In this document: positions 16,193 to 24,104 of the stretch, piece after piece
Layout of the letters: every line of letters starts with the position of its first letter
Numbering within the stretch: the stretch's first letter is position 1
Assembly (NCBI RefSeq): GCF_900103365.1
Contig: NZ_LT629703.1
Span: 4,030,001 to 4,094,000 of the forward strand
Reading direction: 5' to 3'
DNA length: 64,000 bases
Source of the DNA: Afipia sp. GAS231
GTDB lineage: Bacteria > Pseudomonadota > Alphaproteobacteria > Rhizobiales > Xanthobacteraceae
Notes under the pieces: generated by a model
What the model saw: only the letters and a program-made list of their open reading frames with translations
Databases searched by the model: none
What the model was told of the DNA's origin: nothing
Translations under genes and position numbers: made by a program

Positions 16193-17677
16193 TCACTGTA
16201 CCCCGTAATCGGCGAATTCCTTAGCAATATTGGGGTCCATCGCCTTCGCGTTGTTTATATCCAGATCGCCTTCCGAAAGCGAGCCGTTGCGCTTCTTGGC
16301 AAGGCCGCGGCCATACAGCGACGAGGTCAATCGCGGGTTGATCTTGAGGGCGGCATCGAAATCGGCAATGGCATTCTTGGTCTGGCCGCTCTTGAGGTTG
16401 ACCAGGCCACGGCTGTCGAGCGCATCGACGAAATTCGGCCGCAGCCGCAGCGCTTCATTGCAATCCTTCAGCGCGGCCTGCAGGTCGCCGATGACGGTGC
16501 GGGCCCAGCAGCGGTTGTTGTAGGCTTCCACGTCCTTTGGATTCAGCCGCAGCGAATTGTTGAAGTCCTTGATGGCAAGGTCGTAGAGGCCCTTGCTGGC
16601 ATAGACCTGCCCGCGCCGGTACAGCGCGGCGCCATCGTCGGGATTGTCGACCAGCTTGTCGGTCAGGCTCTTGATGGTCGGATCGTCGGCAATCGACGGC
16701 GCCGGGGTGCTGGTGTTCGGTTTGGCCGGCGGCGGAGGCGGAGGTATAGCGGCCTCAACCCGGGGCGGGGCGGGTGGCGGCGGCAAGGGCGGCGGAGGCG
16801 GTGCGGGAGCCGCTACCTGAGGCGCAGGCGTTTGGGCCGGTGCGGGTGCCGGAGCAGGCGCTGCGACCGGCGCCGGAGGCGGCGGCGGGCTCGACGGCCG
16901 CGGGCCGGAGCCGCCCGGAATGAAGGAGAAATCCTCGGCCAGCGACGACGAAATCCACGGCACCTGCTCGCTGCGCGAGGCGCGGGTCACGCCGACCCGG
17001 GTGCGGTTCAGCGTTTCCTCCGCCATCAGGTCGGGGGTGCGGATTTCCTTGAGCAGCTCCCGCACGAACAGGCTGTGGTCGGTGCCGTTGTCGGAAATCA
17101 CCGACGAAAGTGCCGCCGAGTACATCACCAGCGTGCCGTTCGGGGCGATGACGGGCGCGAGGCCGGCCGAAAAGCTGCGGAAGCGGCGCTCGAACGGATT
17201 GCGCCTGGAGGCGTCGACCAGGGCGATCTTGACCCCGGCGCCGCGGCTGTTGATCTCGCCCAGCACCGTTTCAAGGCTGAAACCGTCACGTCGAACGTCC
17301 GACTCGGTCCAGATCTGCGCGTCAACCGGGATCATGTAGCTCTGGCGGCTCGACTGCACGCCGAAACCCGAGAAGAAAATCAGCGCGACCGAGCCCGGCT
17401 TGATCTTGCCGTACAGCCGGTCGAAGGCGCGGCGCATCTGCTCGCCGGTGAGGTTCTCGCCGATATCGACGTTGAAGCCGTCGCGCTTGAGCTCGTCGGC
17501 GACGTCGCGGGCGTCGTTGATCGGCTCCTTCAGCGGCGCTTCGGCATCCGGATATTTTGCGTTGCCGATCACCAGCGCATAGCGGTCGCTTGCCGCGAAC
17601 GACGGGGCGATCGACACCACCGAAAAAATCGCGGCCGAAAAAATCAACGGGGTAAGCAATGCAAGGCGAATTTTCAT
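16193..17677 (-). CDS. Caspase-fold protein with Pro-rich linker and TPR repeats, no His-Cys dyad
   Basis: The 494-residue protein has a signal peptide (to about residue 28), a caspase-like domain (about 31-255), a long Pro/Ala linker (about 265-325, runs such as PPPPPLPPPP) and about four TPR units (330-490, e.g. AALYRRGQVYASKGLYDLAI). The catalytic His position is Phe105 (FFSGFGVQ) and the Cys position is Ser157 (LVDASRRNPF). The domain shares long stretches with the protein at 658-1506 (PINDAR, MIPVDA, IW.ESDVRR, RRNP.ERRFRSFS.GLAP). It probably works as a periplasmic binding or scaffold protein rather than a protease. It heads a same-direction set with ompA, adaptor and RND genes. Confidence 0.85.
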   Translation of the reverse strand: MKIRLALLTPLIFSAAIFSVVSIAPSFAASDRYALVIGNAKYPDAEAPLKEPINDARDVADELKRDGFNVDIGENLTGEQMRRAFDRLYGKIKPGSVALIFFSGFGVQSSRQSYMIPVDAQIWTESDVRRDGFSLETVLGEINSRGAGVKIALVDASRRNPFERRFRSFSAGLAPVIAPNGTLVMYSAALSSVISDNGTDHSLFVRELLKEIRTPDLMAEETLNRTRVGVTRASRSEQVPWISSSLAEDFSFIPGGSGPRPSSPPPPPAPVAAPAPAPAPAQTPAPQVAAPAPPPPPLPPPPAPPRVEAAIPPPPPPAKPNTSTPAPSIADDPTIKSLTDKLVDNPDDGAALYRRGQVYASKGLYDLAIKDFNNSLRLNPKDVEAYNNRCWARTVIGDLQAALKDCNEALRLRPNFVDALDSRGLVNLKSGQTKNAIADFDAALKINPRLTSSLYGRGLAKKRNGSLSEGDLDINNAKAMDPNIAKEFADYGVQ

Positions 17678-18158
17678 AATGACGGCAGTCCAGATCGCAG
17701 CAACCCAACCAAAAAGGCGCCGATACCAGCTTGCGCCGCGGCGACCTTACTCTACGCATCCTGCATTATCAAACCGCGCCCGCACTGCGTCAACCGCTTG
17801 CGATGGCGTCATTAATTGCGACAATTAACCGCGACGCTGCGTGCGGAAGCACCGGAATAAATTGCGCTCCCGCTGATGTCGCACCGGTGTCACAGAGTGG
17901 CCGCGCGAGCTCCTATCAAGCCCTTCCGTCGTACCCCGCGAAAGGTATCAGTGCGCCGAGGCCTGACGGCTCACATAAGCCATTCTGCAATACGGGATCA
18001 CCGGCCCCAGTGTGCAATTGCGCACAAGGCAGGTGAGGCAATGTGATCCGTCTCACACAGAGGCGAGGCTGTCATGCGCGAGGCGGGTTTGACCTTTGCG
18101 GATGGCAATGGCTTGCTGCCCGCATCGGCCAATCCAAACCTCAAGAAAAGTGACACCG
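17678..18158. other. 481-base divergent intergenic region
   Basis: The gap between the caspase-TPR gene and the lactonase-like gene contains no convincing gene. It holds the dyad TGTGCAATTGCGCACA at 18010-18025, the CRP-like site at 18042-18057 and AT-richer sequence near 17810-17865 (ATTAATTGCGACAATTAACC) that may include promoters for either gene. Confidence 0.5.
18042..18057. promoter_or_regulatory. CRP-like operator before the lactonase-like gene
   Basis: TGTGATCCGTCTCACA has both exact half-sites, TGTGA and TCACA, with N6 between, 102 bases before the lactonase-like start. It is the second perfect match in the window (the first is at 439-454). Confidence 0.55.
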
Positions 18159-18965
18159 ATGGGAAATGCCTACGAAATCTACGCGTTGCGCTATGCAACG
18201 ATGTCGCCGCGCACCCCGCATTTGAATTTTCTGGTGCCGGATCCGCACGAAACCACGGCGCAGGACCTCGATTATTTCGTTTGGTTGATCCGGGGCGGTG
18301 GCCGCGAGATTTTGGTCGACACCGGTTTCAACGCCGAAGAGGCCAAGGCGCGCGCCCGCAAGCTCACGCTCAACCCGGTCGACGCGCTGGAAAAGTTTGG
18401 CGTCAAGGCTGACAGCATCAAGGACGTCATCGTCACCCATTTGCATTACGACCACGCCGGCAATCTCGATCGCTTCCCTCATGCCCGGTTCCATCTGCAG
18501 GACCGGGAGATGAGCTACGCGACGGGGCGCTGCATGTGCAACGGCATGCTGCGGCATCCGTTCTCGGTGGAGCACGTCACCACGATGGTCCGTCATGTCT
18601 ATGGCGAGCGCGTCACCTTCCATTCCGGCGATGGCGAGATCGCGCCGGGCGTCACGGTGCATCGCGTCGGCGGCCATTCCGACGGGCTGCAGGTGGTGCG
18701 GGTCGAAACCGCGCGCGGGCCGGTGGTGCTGGCGTCGGATGCGGCGCATTACTATGCCAACCTGCAGAAGCGCAGTCCGTTTCCGATCGTCTACAATGTC
18801 GGCGACATGGCGCAGGGCTGGGAGATCGTGGAAAAGCTCGCCGGCCATCCCGATCGTTTCATCCCGGGCCACGATCCGATTGTGAGCGAGATCTATCCGC
18901 GCGCCAGCGACAAGGTCGATGCCTTTGCGCTGCATCTGCCGCCATCGCGATCATTTGTGAAATAA
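18159..18965 (+). CDS. Metallo-beta-lactamase-fold hydrolase, N-acyl-homoserine-lactonase-like
   Basis: The 268-residue protein has the full metal site: THLHYDHAGN (HxHxDH), GGHSDG, LASDAAHYY and PGHDP. Length, the early LNFLVPDP region and EILVDTGF fit the AttM/AiiA-type lactonase group, which opens lactone rings of quorum signals, but other lactones are equally possible. No signal peptide is present, so it is cytoplasmic. ATG 18159 keeps the fold; upstream in-frame ATGs at 18096/18102 would add a non-conserved leader. It stands alone, with a repeat directly downstream. Confidence 0.8.
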   Translation: MGNAYEIYALRYATMSPRTPHLNFLVPDPHETTAQDLDYFVWLIRGGGREILVDTGFNAEEAKARARKLTLNPVDALEKFGVKADSIKDVIVTHLHYDHAGNLDRFPHARFHLQDREMSYATGRCMCNGMLRHPFSVEHVTTMVRHVYGERVTFHSGDGEIAPGVTVHRVGGHSDGLQVVRVETARGPVVLASDAAHYYANLQKRSPFPIVYNVGDMAQGWEIVEKLAGHPDRFIPGHDPIVSEIYPRASDKVDAFALHLPPSRSFVK

Positions 18966-18983
18966 GGGGCAGGACTCTCACAG

Positions 18984-19070
18984 CCGTCATTGCGAGGAGC
19001 GCAGCGACGAAGCAATCCACTCTTTCTTGATGTGGCAAGATGGATTGCTTCGCTGCGCTCGCAATGACGG
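18984..19070. repeat. Palindromic intergenic repeat (GTCATTGCGAGG...GCAATGACGG type)
   Basis: The ends CCGTCATTGCGAGGAGCGCA and GCGCTCGCAATGACGG are inverted, as are the inner GAAGCAATCCA/TGGATTGCTTC blocks, so the whole 87 bases can fold back. The same family occurs at 25387-25471. Confidence 0.8.
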
Positions 19071-19085
19071 GGTGAGGTCGGGGCC

Positions 19086-19661
19086 TTAATACGCTTCCTT
19101 CGCGTCCGCCTGCTCGCTGTCACGTACCAGGTCGAGGCTGTCCTCGATCTTGCCGAGCAGCAGCGCGAGGTTCTTGCGTTCCGGCGCAGAGAGGCACGAC
19201 AGAATCTCCTGCTCCCGGCGCAGCAGGCGCGGGATCAACTCCTCATAGAGCGCCGCGCCCTTGCGCGTCAGGCGAAGGCGGAACTCGCGGCGGTCGTCCG
19301 CGTTCTCGACGCGCTCGACCATCTGCCGCTTCATCAATGCCGTGACGGCGCGGCTGATGGTGGATTTATGGGTGCGGGTGCAGTGGGCGATATATTGCGC
19401 GCTGCAGGGGTCGTTGCGAAAACCGAGGGTCGCCAGCACCCGCCATTCGGGAATGTCGAGCCCGTAACGCGCCTGATATTCGGCCGCCAGCGCCGAACTG
19501 ACTTCGGCGGCCAACCGGTTCAGGCGGAACGGCACGAACTTGAAGAGATCGAGCCGCGCGCTCTTTCGGGCCGCGTCTTCATCCCGCGGACGCCGGTCCT
19601 CTTCGGTTCGCGGCCGGGGCGGACGCTCGCTGGAAGGCGCTTGTGCCAAAAATGGCTCCAA
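19086..19661 (-). CDS. MarR-family transcriptional regulator
   Basis: The 191-residue protein has a charged N-terminal extension (about residues 1-40, many Arg/Glu/Pro) and a MarR winged helix: LDIPEWRVLATLGF, CTRTHKSTISRAVTALMKRQ (recognition helix) and REFRLRLTRKGAALYEEL (wing). It is divergent from the aromatic hydroxylase gene, and the 131-base gap holds an inverted repeat and three 16-bp tandem repeats sharing AGTTGCA, likely its operators. It probably represses the downstream homogentisate genes until an aromatic ligand binds. Confidence 0.9.
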   Translation of the reverse strand: MEPFLAQAPSSERPPRPRTEEDRRPRDEDAARKSARLDLFKFVPFRLNRLAAEVSSALAAEYQARYGLDIPEWRVLATLGFRNDPCSAQYIAHCTRTHKSTISRAVTALMKRQMVERVENADDRREFRLRLTRKGAALYEELIPRLLRREQEILSCLSAPERKNLALLLGKIEDSLDLVRDSEQADAKEAY

Positions 19662-19696
19662 TTTGAGTTGACTGGGGACGGCGCTCAGGATTTAAG

Positions 19697-19716
19697 ATAG
19701 TTGCAGATGCGACTAT
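19697..19716. promoter_or_regulatory. Candidate MarR operator (inverted repeat)
   Basis: The 20-base dyad ATAGTTGCAGATGCGACTAT pairs ATAGTTGCA with ATAGTCGCA on the other strand, one mismatch in nine. It lies 36 bases before the regulator start and 77 before the hydroxylase start, a usual position for a MarR-family operator. Confidence 0.55.
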
Positions 19717-19738
19717 TATCATGGTCGCCAGCCCATGA

Positions 19739-19786
19739 CTAGTTGCAAGGACGGCTAGTTACAAGGACGGCTCGTCGCAAGGTTCA
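19739..19786 (+). repeat. Three 16-bp tandem repeats in hydroxylase leader
   Basis: CTAGTTGCAAGGACGG, CTAGTTACAAGGACGG and CTCGTCGCAAGGTTCA follow each other without gaps and end 7 bases before the hydroxylase ATG. They share AGTTGCA with the operator dyad at 19697, and the third copy supplies the AAGG ribosome-binding sequence. Confidence 0.7.
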
Positions 19787-19792
19787 GCCCGC

Positions 19793-21406
19793 ATGGCATC
19801 AACCAAAACCCAGTTCGGCTATCGCAGGCACCCCGATCAGGACAGGTCGGGGGCTGACGTGGCCGAATATCCAGTCGTGGTGGTCGGCGCCGGGCCAGTG
19901 GGGCTGTCGCTGGCGATCGATCTGGCGCAGCGCGGGCAATCGGTGGTGTTGCTCGACGATGCCGACCGGATTGGCGAGGGTTCGCGCGCGATCTGCTTTT
20001 CCAAGCGCTCGCTGGAATATTGGGACCGGCTCGGCATCGGCCAGCGCATGGTCGACAAGGGCGTGGTGTGGAGCGTCGGCAAGATCTTTCACGGCGACTC
20101 GAAGCTCTACCAGTTCAATCTGCTGCCGGAGCAGGGCCACAAGCGGCCGGCCTTCATCAACCTGCAGCAATTCTATGCCGAGGCTTATCTGGTCGATCGC
20201 GTCGGCGGGCTCGCCGCCATCGATCTGCGCTGGCGCAACAAGGTGGTCGGGCTCGAGCAACGCAACGACCATGTGGCGCTGACGATCCAGACGCCGGATG
20301 GTCCGTACCGTCTGCAGGCCGGCTTTGTCGTCGCCTGCGACGGCGCCCGCTCCTCGCTGCGGCAGATGGTGGGCGCGGAGTTCACAGGGCAGGTGTTCGA
20401 GGACCAGTTCCTGATCGCCGACGTCAAGATGACGGCGGAATTCCCGACCGAACGCTGGTTCTGGTTCGATCCGCCGTTTCATGCCGGGCGGTCGGCGCTG
20501 CTGCACCGGCAGCCGGACGATATCTGGCGGATCGACCTGCAACTCAATCGTTTCGCCGACCCCGCGGTTGAAAAGCAGCCGGAAAACGTGCGGCCGCGAA
20601 TCGCGCGCATGCTCGGCCACGACAAGTTCGAGTTCGAATGGATTTCGCTGTACAAATTCCAGTGCCGCCGCATGGACCGGTTCCTCCATGGCCGCGTGAT
20701 ATTCGCAGGCGACGCCGCCCATCAGGTGTCGCCGTTCGGCGCCCGCGGCGCCAATTCCGGGCTCGAGGATGCCGAGAACCTAGCATGGAAGCTCGACCGG
20801 GTGCTGCGCCAGCGGTCGCCGCAAACCCTGCTCGACAGCTATCACATCGAGCGCAGTGCGGCCGCCGACGAGAACATCCGCGAATCGACCCGCTCGACCG
20901 ATTTCATGGCGCCCAACTCGCATCAGGAGGCGCGGTTGCGCAAGGCGGTGCTGTCGCTCGCCAAGGAGACCGAATTCGGCAAGCGCATGGTCAATGGCGG
21001 GCGGCTGTCGACGCCTTCGGTCTACGAGACGCCGCTCTCGACCGCCGATGGCGATAAGTGGCGCGGCGGCGTGCAGCCCGGCGCGTCGATATCAGATGCG
21101 CCGCTGGTGGCGACCTCCGGCGAGTCGATCTACCTGACGGAGGCCTTCATCGGCAGCGGCATGCGCTTCACCTTGCTGGAATTCGGCAACGGCGCTGCCG
21201 TCGACGCACCCGACGGCGTTAGTGTGGTCCGCATCGGTGGCGATGATGGATTTGCAGATTCCGAAGGTCTCGCCGGCGCACGCTACGATGCCGAACCCGG
21301 CACTGCGTATCTGCTGCGGCCTGACGGCTACGTCGCCGCCCGTTTCCGGCATCCGACCCGGCCCGCGCTCGATGCCGCATTGGCGCGCGCGTCCGGCCAC
21401 AACTGA
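19793..21406 (+). CDS. FAD-dependent aromatic hydroxylase (MhpA/PheA-type monooxygenase)
   Basis: The 537-residue flavoprotein has the dinucleotide-binding GAGPVGLSLAIDLAQRGQ (about residues 30-47), the middle DG motif VVACDGARSSLR, and the FAD-ribityl GDAAHQVSPFGARGANSG (about 304-321), followed by a C-terminal thioredoxin-like domain. It should hydroxylate a phenolic acid using NAD(P)H and O2. Because the next genes cleave homogentisate, a 3-hydroxyphenylacetate 6-hydroxylase making homogentisate is an attractive guess. A small DUF2783 gene follows 7 bases later, as in two-component hydroxylase/coupling-protein pairs. Divergent MarR gene and tandem operators upstream. Confidence 0.85.
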   Translation: MASTKTQFGYRRHPDQDRSGADVAEYPVVVVGAGPVGLSLAIDLAQRGQSVVLLDDADRIGEGSRAICFSKRSLEYWDRLGIGQRMVDKGVVWSVGKIFHGDSKLYQFNLLPEQGHKRPAFINLQQFYAEAYLVDRVGGLAAIDLRWRNKVVGLEQRNDHVALTIQTPDGPYRLQAGFVVACDGARSSLRQMVGAEFTGQVFEDQFLIADVKMTAEFPTERWFWFDPPFHAGRSALLHRQPDDIWRIDLQLNRFADPAVEKQPENVRPRIARMLGHDKFEFEWISLYKFQCRRMDRFLHGRVIFAGDAAHQVSPFGARGANSGLEDAENLAWKLDRVLRQRSPQTLLDSYHIERSAAADENIRESTRSTDFMAPNSHQEARLRKAVLSLAKETEFGKRMVNGGRLSTPSVYETPLSTADGDKWRGGVQPGASISDAPLVATSGESIYLTEAFIGSGMRFTLLEFGNGAAVDAPDGVSVVRIGGDDGFADSEGLAGARYDAEPGTAYLLRPDGYVAARFRHPTRPALDAALARASGHN

Positions 21407-21413
21407 GGTTTAT

Positions 21414-21641
21414 ATGACGCTGTCGACCAGTTCGAATTTCGCCAAGCCCGACGATGCGTTTCGCGCCGTCGTCGAGGCGCATCGCGGCCTGAGCGACGAG
21501 CAGAGCGCCGATCTCGATGCGGCGCTGGTGCTCATCCTTGCCAATCATATCGGCGATATCGCGGTTCTGCACGAGGCGATTGCGCTCGCCAAGCGGCGGA
21601 TGCTCGATGCCAGCCAGCAGCAACAGCAGCAACAACAATAG
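21414..21641 (+). CDS. DUF2783 small protein with poly-Gln tail
   Basis: The 75-residue protein (MTLSTSSNFAKPDDAFRAVV...) has the DUF2783 pattern with LSDEQSADLDAALVLILANH and ends in an uninterrupted run of about eight Gln residues encoded by CAG/CAA triplets. It starts 5 bases after the hydroxylase stop and is certainly co-transcribed. The family has no confirmed function; its tight link to the hydroxylase suggests an accessory or coupling role. The Gln run may vary in length by slippage. Confidence 0.8.
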   Translation: MTLSTSSNFAKPDDAFRAVVEAHRGLSDEQSADLDAALVLILANHIGDIAVLHEAIALAKRRMLDASQQQQQQQQ

Positions 21642-21673
21642 ATACGTCTCAAACGAAGTCAGGGATAGAATTG

Positions 21674-22627
21674 ATGGCCAAAGGTTTCGCGTCCACGACC
21701 GATATGGCGGAGAAGAAAATCACCTTCTCCGAGATCGGCACCGATCTCTATGCCTTCACCGCCGAGGGCGATCCCAACTCCGCCATCATCGTCGGTGACG
21801 ACGGCTGCCTGGTGTTCGACGCGCAGTCGACGCCGGCGATGGCCAATAAAGTGATCGAGCGCGTCCGCACCGTGACCGACAAGCCGATCAAATATGTGGT
21901 GCTGTCGCATTATCATGCGGTGCGTGTGCTCGGCGCCTCCGCCTACAAGGCGCAGGGTATCGTGGCGTCCGCCGAAACCCATCGGCTGATCGAGGAGCGC
22001 GGCCAGCAGGACTGGGATTCCGAATATGGCCGGTTTCCCCGCCTGTTCCAGGATGCGCAGAGCATTCCCGGCCTGACCTGGCCGACGCTGACGTTCGAAG
22101 GCGAGATGTCGATCTATCTCGGAAAACGCGAAGTGCGGCTGATGCAGCTCGGCGCGGGGCACACGTCCGGCGATATCGTCGCCTGGGTGCCGGATGCCGA
22201 AGTGATGTTCTCGGGTGACCTGATCGAATATCACTCGGCCTGCTATTGCGGCGACGCGCACTTGCGCGAATGGCCGATGACGCTGAATGAAATCCGCGCC
22301 TTCAACCCCAAGGCAATTGCGCCGGGCCGCGGCGATGCGCTGCAAGGCCTCTCCACCGGGCGCGATGCCATCGCGATGACGCGCGATTTCGTCACCTCGC
22401 TGTATGGCGCTGCCGAAACTTCGGTCGCCCGGGGGCGCAATTTGAAGGAATCGATGGCGGCGACGCGCGAGGTGATGGACCCGAAATTCTCGTCGTTTGC
22501 GATCTACGAGCACTGCCTGCCGTTCAACGTCTCGCGCGCGTTCGACGAGGCGTCGGGGATCGACGATCCCGTAATCTGGACCGACAAGCGCGACCAGGAA
22601 ATGTGGGCCGCCCTGCAAGGAGGATGA
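21674..22627 (+). CDS. Metallo-beta-lactamase-fold protein with altered metal motif
   Basis: The 317-residue protein shows the fold ([51 protein letters not shown]) but the usual HxHxDH site is [11 protein letters not shown]: the Asp and the third His are Val and Arg. One zinc site therefore seems lost or rebuilt. It lies between DUF2783 and hmgA in a compact operon, its stop overlapping the hmgA ribosome-binding site, so it probably acts in aromatic catabolism; reaction unknown. ATG 21674 chosen over TTG 21671. Confidence 0.85.
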   Translation: MAKGFASTTDMAEKKITFSEIGTDLYAFTAEGDPNSAIIVGDDGCLVFDAQSTPAMANKVIERVRTVTDKPIKYVVLSHYHAVRVLGASAYKAQGIVASAETHRLIEERGQQDWDSEYGRFPRLFQDAQSIPGLTWPTLTFEGEMSIYLGKREVRLMQLGAGHTSGDIVAWVPDAEVMFSGDLIEYHSACYCGDAHLREWPMTLNEIRAFNPKAIAPGRGDALQGLSTGRDAIAMTRDFVTSLYGAAETSVARGRNLKESMAATREVMDPKFSSFAIYEHCLPFNVSRAFDEASGIDDPVIWTDKRDQEMWAALQGG

Positions 22628-22629
22628 CC

Positions 22630-23976
22630 ATGAATATCAACACCTCGCCTGATCAGATCGTTCGAAGCACCGCGCAACTGACGCCGGGCTACATGTCCGG
22701 CTTCGGCAACAGCTTTGAGACCGAGGCGCTGCCCGGCGCGCTGCCGATGGGCCGCAACTCGCCGCAGCGCTGCGCTTATGGGCTCTATGCCGAACAGCTC
22801 TCCGGCTCGCCGTTTACCGCGCCGCGCGGCAGCAACGAGCGCTCGTGGCTCTATCGCATCCGCCCGTCCGTAAAACATTCCGGACGGTTTGCGAAAGCCG
22901 ATGCCGGGCTGTGGCGCACCGCGCCGTGTCACGAACATGAATTGCCGATCGCACAGTTGCGCTGGGACCCGGCGCCGATCCCGAAGGAGGACATGACCTT
23001 CCTGCGGGGCGTGCAGACCATGACCACGGCCGGCGACGCCAACACCCAGGCCGGCATGGCCGCACACATCTATCTCATCACCAAATCGATGGTCGATCAG
23101 CATTTCTACAATGCCGACGGTGAGATGATGTTCGTGCTGCAGCAGGGCAATCTGCGCCTGGTCACCGAGTTCGGCCGCATCGATGCCGAGCCCGGCGAAA
23201 TTGTCGTGATTCCGCGCGGCGTAAAATTCCGCGTCGAGATTCCTTCTGGCCCGGCGCGCGGCTATCTCTGCGAAAATTACGGTGGCGCCTTCACGCTGCC
23301 GGAGCGCGGGCCGATCGGCGCCAATTGCCTCGCCAATTCGCGCGACTTCCTGACGCCGGTGGCGGCCTATGAGGACAAGGACACGCCGACCGAATTGTTC
23401 GTGAAATGGGGCGGCTCGCTGTTCAAGACCACGCTGCCGCATTCGCCGATCGACGTGGTGGCGTGGCACGGCAACTACGCGCCCTACAAATACGATCTGC
23501 GCACCTTCTCGCCGGTCGGCGCCATCGGCTTCGACCATCCCGATCCCTCGATCTTCACGGTGCTGACGTCGCCGTCGGAAACCGCGGGCACCGCCAATAT
23601 CGACTTCGTGATTTTCCCGGAGCGCTGGGCGGTGGCCGAAAACACCTTCCGGCCGCCCTGGTATCACATGAACATCATGTCGGAGTTCATGGGGCTGATC
23701 TACGGCGTCTATGACGCCAAGCCCGAAGGCTTCGTCCCCGGCGGCATCAGCCTGCACAACATGATGCTGCCGCACGGCCCCGACCGCCAGGCGTTCGATC
23801 ATGCCAGCAACAGCGAACTAAAGCCGGTGAAGCTGACCGGCACCATGGCCTTCATGTTCGAGACCCGCTACCCGCAGCGCGTCACCGCGCACGCGGCGAA
23901 GTCGGCGACCTTGCAGGACGATTACGCCGATTGCTGGAAGGGCCTGGAAAAGCGCTTCGATCCGAACAAGCCGTGA
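22630..23976 (+). CDS. hmgA: Homogentisate 1,2-dioxygenase
   Basis: The 448-residue enzyme opens the ring of homogentisate to 4-maleylacetoacetate using Fe(II) and O2. Recognition is by [19 protein letters not shown] at the N terminus, [10 protein letters not shown], the iron-ligand region [12 protein letters not shown] (His, Glu) and [11 protein letters not shown] (His). Length is normal. ATG 22630 has AGGAGG six bases upstream; an ATG at 22624 is too close to it. It is the central gene of the operon and its product is the substrate for maleylacetoacetate isomerase, not seen in the window, then FahA. Confidence 0.97.
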   Translation: MNINTSPDQIVRSTAQLTPGYMSGFGNSFETEALPGALPMGRNSPQRCAYGLYAEQLSGSPFTAPRGSNERSWLYRIRPSVKHSGRFAKADAGLWRTAPCHEHELPIAQLRWDPAPIPKEDMTFLRGVQTMTTAGDANTQAGMAAHIYLITKSMVDQHFYNADGEMMFVLQQGNLRLVTEFGRIDAEPGEIVVIPRGVKFRVEIPSGPARGYLCENYGGAFTLPERGPIGANCLANSRDFLTPVAAYEDKDTPTELFVKWGGSLFKTTLPHSPIDVVAWHGNYAPYKYDLRTFSPVGAIGFDHPDPSIFTVLTSPSETAGTANIDFVIFPERWAVAENTFRPPWYHMNIMSEFMGLIYGVYDAKPEGFVPGGISLHNMMLPHGPDRQAFDHASNSELKPVKLTGTMAFMFETRYPQRVTAHAAKSATLQDDYADCWKGLEKRFDPNKP

Positions 23977-23997
23977 GGCTGCTCGCTGTCCATGACT

Positions 23998-24084
23998 CGT
24001 CATGCCCGGGCTTGTCCCGGGCATCCACGTCTTGAAGCAGCAAAGAAAAGTCGTGGATGGCCGGATCAAGTCCGGCCATGACGG
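23998..24084. repeat. Palindromic intergenic repeat between hmgA and fahA
   Basis: Same family as 7984-8072: starts CGTCATGCCCGGGCTTGTCC, ends AAGTCCGGCCATGACGG, with inner CATCCACG/CGTGGATG arms. An in-frame ATG inside its right arm (24057) opens into the fahA frame and could mislead start prediction. Confidence 0.8.
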
Positions 24085-24104
24085 CGGTTAATTGGAGAAG
24101 TAAT

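Noticed and set aside
22504..23802. 432-codon minus-strand open frame opposite hmgA
   Set aside because: Antisense shadow; hmgA on the other strand is unambiguous.
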